Positions 60,801 to 64,000 of a stretch of DNA of 64,000 nucleotides are shown one piece after another (position 1 is the first letter of the stretch; each line of letters begins with the position of its first letter). Both the position numbers and the translations under genes were made by a program. The notes under the pieces were generated by a model. The model did not search any database. It saw only the letters and a list, made by a program, of their open reading frames with translations, and was not told the origin of the DNA. Source of the DNA: Capnocytophaga periodontitidis (GTDB taxonomy: Bacteria > Bacteroidota > Bacteroidia > Flavobacteriales > Flavobacteriaceae); contig NZ_JAEFDB010000005.1 in NCBI RefSeq assembly GCF_016126015.1, positions 124,001 through 188,000 on the forward strand, in the 5' to 3' direction.

Positions 60801-60924
60801 CGCCCGTGCAACCGTCGAAGCTGCCGATAAACTCCCTCAAGGTACTTACTATTATGTAATCGAATACTACGATCAGAATAATAAAAAACAATCTGAAGTA
60901 GGTTGGTTATATCTCAAGAAATAA
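51802..60924 (+). CDS. Giant multi-domain surface adhesin with type IX sorting domain (SprB-like architecture)
   Basis: A 3040-residue exported protein rich in Thr, Val and Gly. After the signal peptide (ending LLTIGHLSAQC) come four copies of a ~175-residue cysteine-containing module, followed by Ig/PKD-like domains and a fifth copy near 1230-1400. The region 1600-2850 is made of ~105-residue beta repeats with NILTNDNLGGNTPTAGP-type signatures. Two tandem pairs of about 210 residues are almost identical in DNA (56888-57520 with 57521-58140; 59081-59707 with 59708-60334). A Big_9-type domain (about 2852-2937) precedes the gliding-associated type B sorting domain (YPNNVVRIYNRWGVKVFEV to SEVGWLYLKK). 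SprB of Flavobacterium is a larger adhesin of comparable design used in gliding. Start ATG 51802 fits the promoter and signal. Confidence 0.88.
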   Translation: MKRNFTSLTSKNIHLLLWVGFFLLTIGHLSAQCLTMPEPVSYTQVSKTTKRVEEYATINGITVTRILETRGWSIDKIRYSNEETLMSNDHDSSKDTRSDEYYCGKWRMATFGNKKYPFMDSNKVSKITYKFSKPVMDAEVFLAAFGYSGTKKTWDNSKLHQDRVVITTNSGGSTNLNLRSSCDSGAATIESGNKVVSNKDKTTDVKVGVTATEPFTELYLQVEEKSGQTGGYGFFVEICLETLELDNSVCSAETPNSIADPFGGSSAATKVATINGVQVTRKMTAGKLGSIGSDSYCGSTKNYPPNLPLLGGTAGGDKLIYEFDKPVNNIEILLYAFGDKFLSGTYDEIEFEVDGGGILSLQKVFECNVGVSNITGRTIKSATGKILTDVSLKLVSTQPFTKITLTDKGSTGKGSVVALCPSSVQALLETSYNCTPATIGSNFARQQVATAQMNNITVTRSVASVNDISTVANTSNHCGSNVNYPAHLPLLIGNKQITYDFSTPIQSAEIFLYYFGDNINEGTKDKVKFAVNSGTISLNKVYDCYPGATIINSDNTVESVTKKLTTDAGIRVTSTAPFTRITLTDVNSNGGGYYVVICPTSVKRPPYNNGAQCGPNMPDPMFVGTTTATANGIQVNINRPAGTERTTNYSTASVTTCQTVYKAGTTFLQNNKSVTYKFSQPVNNVEVWMALMGGHKEIPSNRDAAKITTNCGTNPTLTLVSDCVGNAAIDNNVVWADGEKGVDVGVKVTSDKPFTELTITDVNSEAAGYFVDLCPASIKKQGTGETDPVTITTQLTATTTACVGFTTSLTTQATLASPFSGSLNYQWQKSTNNGTTWSDISGQSGSAASGANVTYSFTPTTSDNNALYRVAYTYTHAGSFCGTLSLTTNATKLVANTVSSVIAINAPAYTDVAVCASATGTTTITAKATLNTGMGGTGVTYQLQYRPTDTANWVDHATQKYTLVTGGAEKILTIENVASNTGYYRVKYTSDASVCGGGESYSNIFKFTALTVTDVLTINPTTYPDKVVCTDATFTINAQATVATGTIVNIGGNRFSYELQYKANSSANWVNYALPNGGATQTYSNNTKVGATRAFTINTANVANGGKFRVRYAVDLVGLCDDISAYSDEFTVTKASVLNNITEFYATPATLNETGATNVVYTIKGVPGTQLTHKFNNGAATAASIPPGGVLTISKPGQTATATLAITQVANGTCTLTTNYLVEVGKAGGACTSFPSPQFAKTATAAAQIGGLTVNRTITGTPQFFDAYTYDSGQMCQSTILAGYPIMKGGQSTIKYTFSKPVTSVQVWLSGFGGNPSVANADSVTFAVNCGGTVAVNAVGCGTDAGKLTVAGGKVSHQANVYTQAKVVVTSDKPFTELTLTDPDNSSAGGYVVELCPISVVSVGTMSVTAQPTPKTICAGDDSKLEAKAILTGVPASYSISYEWQQSDDATTWIKAVAPVAPAPTGSVLNNGIHTSTLTLKNVPVSYNGKYFRVVFKYTSCTTTVVTATSTTVRLTVTTAATPTVSSTTTLCPTANSNIVSFDNYVTPAVGTTLRWYATPTATASTTVAPTINTNVTTRTTATAYVRAINNNGCTSGLVTVTLTVNDTTPPTFNAPSALNIVCNSTTATTAINTWLGTATATDACGAIATITNNYNTPADFCTVPGGVITVTFVAKDTFGNVTTKTSTIKLAATPLTVASDTFTVGNGVTTQTAGNILTNDNLGGNTPTAGPTGSVTITVVTPATPIGGGKTPTLDVNTGIVTVPAGTKSGTYTITYKECESLNPSSNCQTQTVVISVGSASLTVVPETLTVTPSTSTQTTPSIFDNDSIGGVTTPTAGPGGNVTMTVHNPSGSKVPTMDPNTGKVTVPGNTPAGNYTITYNYCEVLNPTNCTGTRTVVVTVGAATLTVASDTFTVGNGVTTQTAGNILTNDNLGGNTPTAGPTGSVTITVVTPATPIGGGKTPTLDVNTGIVTVPAGTKSGTYTITYKECESLNPSSNCQTQTVVISVGSASLTVVPETLTVTPSTSTQTTPSIFDNDSIGGVTTPTAGPGGNVTMTVHNPSGSKVPTMDPNTGKVTVPGNTPAGNYTITYNYCEVLNPTNCTGTRTVVVTVGAPELVVPSKVYPLAPGTTSTETVIDTATLGGNPVSSTAVTIAVVTPATSLGGTPTPTLNTTTGKITVPTGTKSGTYNIVYRVCEVLNPSNCKTATATVVVGEVPVITPDNLPIVPSTPTSTTTRTIGNILTNDTVGTQSATAGTGGNVTITITSPITPNTPVIDPTTGNVQIPPTTPPGVYTITYDVCTTATPVACTSGTLTVTVSQPSPIIRPENLTVTQTGTSTTPSILNNDDIVKPDGTTASATGSNVTITNVVVTPGAAPGAPTPTLNPDGTITVPGTLPPGVYTITYDVCTTATPSTCVSGTTVLTVSPTATATPTAGDNTYDVPTSGTATVVGTILSNDTVDGVASATATNVTVSVTTAPTGTGVPTIGSNGSVTVPANAIPGVYTYTYHICSVATPTACSTEATVTVTVRQPVPVLPNNNMVYTDTTTTTAGNITTGGTVGTQSVTTGPTGNVTITVVTPATPQVPGGTVPTLNPDGTVTVPTGTASGTYTITYQVCTTATPTSCVTGVVTITVSPTATATPTAGDNAYDVPTSGTATVVGTILSNDTVDGVASATATNVTVSVTTAPTGTGVPTIGSNGSVTVPANAIPGVYTYTYHICSVATPTACSTEATVTVTVRQPVPVLPNNNMVYTDTTTTTAGNITTGGTVGTQSVTTGPTGNVTITVVTPATPQVPGGTVPTLNPDGTVTVPTGTASGTYTITYQVCTTATPTSCVTGVVTITVSPTTVTPTVLPVAVDDRASTAVNTPVNIAVLPNDTLNGATTPNVVTSPANGTVMVNSDNTIEYRPHTGFTGTDTFVYEICNSAGCSSATVTVEVVNKIIPYSGMSVNGDGKNDHFHIGGIENYPNNVVRIYNRWGVKVFEVNGYDNVTRVFRGISDARATVEAADKLPQGTYYYVIEYYDQNNKKQSEVGWLYLKK
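56888..58140 (+). repeat. 633-bp tandem duplication inside the adhesin, pair 1
   Basis: Starting ttacagtagcaagcgatacc at 56888 and again at 57521, the two units agree at all but a handful of positions by eye. Each encodes 211 residues made of two related ~105-residue beta repeats. Differences noted are mostly silent. Confidence 0.9.
59081..60334 (+). repeat. 627-bp tandem duplication inside the adhesin, pair 2
   Basis: cacctacagcaacagccaca begins units at 59081 and 59708. The units are nearly identical (for example one Thr to Ala change, others silent). Each encodes 209 residues. Confidence 0.9.
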
Positions 60925-60941
60925 TTAAATGAGTTCATAGA

Positions 60942-60980
60942 AAAAAGGACTGTCCAGAATCAATCTGGCAGTCCTTTTTA
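60942..60980 (+). terminator. Rho-independent terminator after the adhesin
   Basis: aaaggactgtccaga pairs with tctggcagtccttt (one bulged base) around atcaa, followed by T5. It starts 19 nt after the stop codon. Confidence 0.85.
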
Positions 60981-61000
60981 TGATTTTGCTCAACTACAAA

Positions 61001-61031
61001 TTGGCTAATTAAAAAATTATTGCTACCTTTG
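61001..61031 (+). promoter_or_regulatory. Promoter for the lipoprotein/BASS genes
   Basis: TTGG (61001-61004), 19 nt, TACCTTTG (61024-61031). It supports ATG 61053. Confidence 0.8.
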
Positions 61032-61052
61032 TCCCATCAAAGCGTATCAAAA

Positions 61053-61976
61053 ATGAGAAAAATAGTATTATTAGCAGTACTTACCCTTGTACTGCTCTCT
61101 TGTAGAAAAGACGATAATAACAATGAAACTACCTATAGTAACGTTTTCCCTAAAACAATTGTAGAAGAGGTAACTACTTCCATAGGGAAAACCGTAAAAA
61201 CTACGGATACTTATACTTTAACTGGAAATAAAATAACAACTTTCAGTAGAGTAAGAATAGTAGAAGATGGATCTATTACTACTGATGAAGTCTATACCAT
61301 TGACTATGAAGGTGATTTGATAAAAAGAATCACCCTCAAAAGTAATTCTCAAAGCAATAGAAATTATTCTTATAATTTTAATTACAGTGAAAATCACTTA
61401 CAATCTATCATTCGTAGTGATAATGTTCAAAAAATCACCTATGAATATCTTAATAACAAAGTAGCGAGTAAAACTACGGTTGATGGAACTGAAACAAAAA
61501 AATATAGTTATACTTATGAAGCTAATAAAATAAAAATGATTGCCACCGATCCTACTCCTGGTTCTAACGACCGTTTTACCTATACTCTCAATCCCGATGG
61601 CACAGTAGCTTCCTTTGAGAAAATAGTTTATATAGGCAATATACCTAGAGAAGAAACCAAAGGCACTTGTACTTACCAATACGATAATAAACCGAATATC
61701 TATCAACGAGACCTCTTTAAATATTTAGCTGAAATAGAGTTGATAAGTAACTACAACTACTATGGCGATTATTATAGGGATCCTCTGCTAAGAACAGCCG
61801 CTCATAATGTTGTTTCTTATACAAACAATCTGTATGACAACACTCAAGCGAACTACCAAGATTTAGAGAATGCTACTCGCTCTTTCTCTTATCAATGGAA
61901 CAGCAACAACAGCCCTAAATCAATGGAATACAAGAAAAATAGCAACCATAAAGCCAATTATACTTACACTTATTAG
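61053..61976 (+). CDS. Lipoprotein with YD-like repeats, unknown function
   Basis: A 307-residue lipoprotein (MRKIVLLAVLTLVLLSCRKD, lipidated Cys17). The mature part is a run of beta strands with tyrosine and asparagine at regular spacing: VYTIDYEGDLIKRITLK, YNFNYSENHLQSIIRS, ITYEYLNNKVASKTTV and YSYTYEANKIKMIATD. This resembles the YD/RHS-type or DUF4595-type surface lipoproteins of Bacteroidota. Such proteins often show a strand-turn repeat of 20-25 residues, but the ligand is unknown. It ends IYTYTY-like aromatic and is followed 16 bp later by the transporter. Confidence 0.78.
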   Translation: MRKIVLLAVLTLVLLSCRKDDNNNETTYSNVFPKTIVEEVTTSIGKTVKTTDTYTLTGNKITTFSRVRIVEDGSITTDEVYTIDYEGDLIKRITLKSNSQSNRNYSYNFNYSENHLQSIIRSDNVQKITYEYLNNKVASKTTVDGTETKKYSYTYEANKIKMIATDPTPGSNDRFTYTLNPDGTVASFEKIVYIGNIPREETKGTCTYQYDNKPNIYQRDLFKYLAEIELISNYNYYGDYYRDPLLRTAAHNVVSYTNNLYDNTQANYQDLENATRSFSYQWNSNNSPKSMEYKKNSNHKANYTYTY

Positions 61977-61992
61977 AAAAACCTAATTACTA

Positions 61993-62859
61993 ATGTTTAT
62001 AGATTATCTTCTTTCGGCAGTTCTGATGCTTATCACCTTTGCGATAGGTAGCTCCCTTCGCTTTGCCGATTTCGAGAATATATTCAAAAAATCAAAGCCC
62101 CTATACTTGGGGCTTTTCTTGCAGATGGTCTTTCTGCCTATTTGTGCATTTATCATTGCCGAATTAGTTAATCTCCCCCCAGCCGAAAAAGTCGGACTCA
62201 TCATCGTCGCAATATGTCCTGGTGGAACGACCTCTAACTTTATCAGCTATCTCATCAAAGCCGATACCGCTTTAGCCGTCGCGCTTACTGCTATCAACAG
62301 TCTGCTCATTCTGCTCTCCATTCCACTGTTGTCTAATTGGGCAGTAGCAATCTTTATGGGAAGTCATACCGAAGTTTCTTTACCTATCTTCAATATGGTC
62401 TGGGAAGTAGCCAAAATTATCATCATTCCCGCCTTGTTAGGTTTGTTTTTCAACCGATTTTTTCCTAACATATCCCTTAAAATCCGTTTTCCTTTAAAGG
62501 TTATCAATACGATATTATTGGGAATTGTTTTTTTTATTAAATTCTTTGGAGATAAACAATCAGGAGGTAGTGGTATCTCGGTAGATGAGATAATTCGTCT
62601 TTTGCCTGCTACACTGCTAATGCACCTCAGTGCAATGATTCTCAGTTATTTCATTGCTTTAAAAACCTTTAAACTCTCAGGAGTACAAGCAACAACTATT
62701 AGTATAGAAGTAGGACTGCAAAACACAGCTTTAGCTATATTAGTAGCAGGAACCCTCATAGGCAATACCGATATGACCAAACCCGCCCTTGTCTATGCAA
62801 TTTTTTCTTTCTTTACCACTTTTGCTTTTGCCCTTATTACTATCAGACTAAAAAGATAA
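61993..62859 (+). CDS. Bile acid:sodium symporter (BASS) family transporter
   Basis: A 288-residue inner-membrane protein with about 9-10 hydrophobic segments. The family region GLIIVAICPGGTTSNFISYL matches the BASS substrate and sodium-binding crossing helix. The second half of the repeat has ISIEVGLQNTALAILVAGTL. Members move organic anions such as bile acids, pantoate or keto acids with sodium. The bacterial substrate cannot be read here. The gene is convergent with pyrB, and both end at the hairpin at 62877-62914. Confidence 0.9.
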   Translation: MFIDYLLSAVLMLITFAIGSSLRFADFENIFKKSKPLYLGLFLQMVFLPICAFIIAELVNLPPAEKVGLIIVAICPGGTTSNFISYLIKADTALAVALTAINSLLILLSIPLLSNWAVAIFMGSHTEVSLPIFNMVWEVAKIIIIPALLGLFFNRFFPNISLKIRFPLKVINTILLGIVFFIKFFGDKQSGGSGISVDEIIRLLPATLLMHLSAMILSYFIALKTFKLSGVQATTISIEVGLQNTALAILVAGTLIGNTDMTKPALVYAIFSFFTTFAFALITIRLKR

Positions 62860-62876
62860 CAACAACTGATAAATAA

Positions 62877-62914
62877 AAAAGCGCGATGTTTTGAATGATA
62901 AACATCGCGCTTTT
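62877..62914. terminator. Bidirectional terminator between the BASS transporter and pyrB
   Basis: aaaagcgcgatgttt (62877-62891) and aaacatcgcgctttt (62900-62914) pair perfectly around an 8-nt loop, with T/A tracts on both sides, so it can serve both convergent genes. A partial copy of the same arm appears at 63977-63990 at the window end. Confidence 0.9.
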
Positions 62915-62929
62915 CTTATCTCTTACCTC

Positions 62930-63850
62930 TTACTTGTTAGCTAATAAATAAATTACCGCCATTCGTATAGCAACTCCGTTCTCTACTTGTTGTAAGATAA
63001 TTGATTGGTCACTATCAGCTACTTCACTAGTGATTTCTACCCCTCGGTTGATAGGTCCTGGGTGCATAATCACAATTTCTTTGTCTAAGCTATCTAAAAT
63101 CTCTTTGGTGAGTCCGTATTGTTGTACATATTCGCGAGTAGAAGGAAAATAACTGATATCTAAGCGCTCATTTTGGATGCGCAACATATTCGCTACATCA
63201 CACCAATTCAGTGCTTTGCGTAAGTCAGTTTCTACTTTCACGCCCAATGCGTGTATATATTTAGGAATGAGCGTTTGAGGCCCGCATACCATCACTTCAG
63301 CACCTTGTTTGTGAAGGGCAAAAATATTAGAAAGTGCCACCCGTGAGTGCAATATGTCGCCTACAATCACTACTTTCTTACCTGCTACCTCACCCAAACG
63401 TTCTCGTATGGAGTACGAGTCCAAAAGCGCTTGTGTAGGGTGTTCGTGAGCCCCATCGCCAGCGTTTACAATCGAAGCCTTCACCTGTTGTGAGAGAAAG
63501 ACTCCTGCCCCTGGATTAGGGTGGCGCATTACTACCATATCCACTTTCATCGATAAGATATTGTTTACAGTATCTACCAAAGTTTCTCCTTTAGTAACTG
63601 AAGATTGCGAAGCCGAAAAATTAATCACATCAGCAGAGAGGCGTTTTTCTGCCAATTCAAATGATAGGCGTGTGCGTGTACTATTCTCGAAGAAAAGATT
63701 AGCAATAGTAATATCGCGCAGTGAAGGCACTTTTTTTATAGGACGGTTGATGACCTCCTTAAAATGGTCAGCAGTCTCAAAAATTAACTGTATATCCTTT
63801 TCAGTGATATACTTGATACCCAATAGGTGATTCACACTCAATGCACTCAT
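62930..63850 (-). CDS. pyrB: Aspartate carbamoyltransferase, catalytic chain
   Basis: A 306-residue enzyme for the committed step of pyrimidine synthesis, carbamoyl phosphate with aspartate. The carbamoyl phosphate signature is FENSTRTRLSFELAEKRL. SSVTKGETLVDTVNN, VMRHPNPGAG, DGAHEHPTQALLDSYSIRER and HPGPINRGVEI follow in the usual order. No regulatory-chain gene (pyrI) is seen beside it, consistent with trimeric forms in many bacteria. The promoter is at 63876-63905. Confidence 0.97.
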   Translation of the reverse strand: MSALSVNHLLGIKYITEKDIQLIFETADHFKEVINRPIKKVPSLRDITIANLFFENSTRTRLSFELAEKRLSADVINFSASQSSVTKGETLVDTVNNILSMKVDMVVMRHPNPGAGVFLSQQVKASIVNAGDGAHEHPTQALLDSYSIRERLGEVAGKKVVIVGDILHSRVALSNIFALHKQGAEVMVCGPQTLIPKYIHALGVKVETDLRKALNWCDVANMLRIQNERLDISYFPSTREYVQQYGLTKEILDSLDKEIVIMHPGPINRGVEITSEVADSDQSIILQQVENGVAIRMAVIYLLANK

Positions 63851-63875
63851 TTTATATTCTTTTTAAGTGGTTGTG

Positions 63876-63905
63876 CAAAAGTAATAATAATTTCTTAATT
63901 AACAA
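63876..63905 (-). promoter_or_regulatory. pyrB: pyrB promoter
   Basis: Minus strand TTG (63905-63903), 19 nt, TACTTTTG (63883-63876). The ATG at 63850 follows by ~25 nt. Confidence 0.8.
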
Positions 63906-63913
63906 CAATTTTT

Positions 63914-64000
63914 TACTCCCACCGCTCCCACTGTTCTCACCACTCCCACCGCTCTCACCTCTCTCCAAAATAAAAAGTGCGATGTTCACAATATGAAACA
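63914..64000. other. End of window: short CT-rich repeats and a cut hairpin
   Basis: No gene seen. Several cactcccaccgctc-type units (63916-63966) are followed by aaaaagtgcgatgttcac, which matches one arm of the terminator at 62877-62914. The window ends inside what is probably the terminator of the next gene. Confidence 0.5.

Overview
This window looks like chromosome from a Bacteroidota bacterium of the class Flavobacteriia. The evidence is AT-rich intergenic DNA, many promoters of the TTG-N19-TAnnTTTG type, two SusC/SusD-type systems (one only as a tail), a hybrid two-component regulator, and several secreted proteins ending in a type IX secretion (type B, gliding-associated) sorting domain. 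Capnocytophaga is my best guess at genus, from gene style only. I see no rRNA, tRNA, CRISPR array, prophage or insertion sequence.

Layout. 1-121 is the 3' end of a SusD gene. 267-2593 holds a PlsC-type acyltransferase convergent with a small operon (membrane protein, winged-helix regulator, TPR-like secreted protein). 2712-6994 (minus) is a compact run: lipoprotein, DUF1599 protein, VapBC-like toxin-antitoxin, gpsA, Panacea-type toxin-antitoxin, ribE. 7131-20650 (minus) is a polysaccharide utilisation locus: SusC, SusD, a lipoprotein that appears frameshifted near its 3' end, a 1376-residue hybrid two-component regulator, a GH31 glycosidase and a DUF4874/DUF4832 lipoprotein. 20871-27891 (minus) is a complete tryptophan operon, trpE-trpGD(fused)-trpC-X-trpF-trpB-trpA, with an unknown gene X inside it. 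28019-39577 (plus) carries housekeeping and lipid genes: a TPR membrane protein, ribH, DUF4294, a CPA1 antiporter, a fused acyltransferase of the OlsF type, a thioredoxin-fold protein without its cysteines, sufB, rpe, a DUF2797 protein, and a ParE-type toxin-antitoxin. yaaA (minus) and a periplasmic GH13 amylase follow.

42695-60924 is the accessory highlight. Three tandem paralogous secreted zinc metalloproteases, each with a type IX sorting tail, are followed by a 3040-residue surface adhesin. The adhesin contains two pairs of nearly identical ~630-bp tandem duplications. The window ends with a lipoprotein, a BASS-family transporter and pyrB.

How the genes work together. The SusCD locus and the GH13 enzyme point to scavenging of alpha-glucans or related glycans. 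ribE and ribH supply riboflavin. gpsA, the PlsC protein and the OlsF-like protein act in membrane lipid synthesis. The metalloproteases and adhesin form a cell-surface or secreted arsenal dependent on type IX secretion. Several families of short dispersed repeats run between the genes: heptamers TTAYCTC, 14-mers with CGTCATTCGTAACT, and a C/G-rich palindrome. At least two have been absorbed into coding sequence (the trpE 3' end and the DUF4294 signal peptide).
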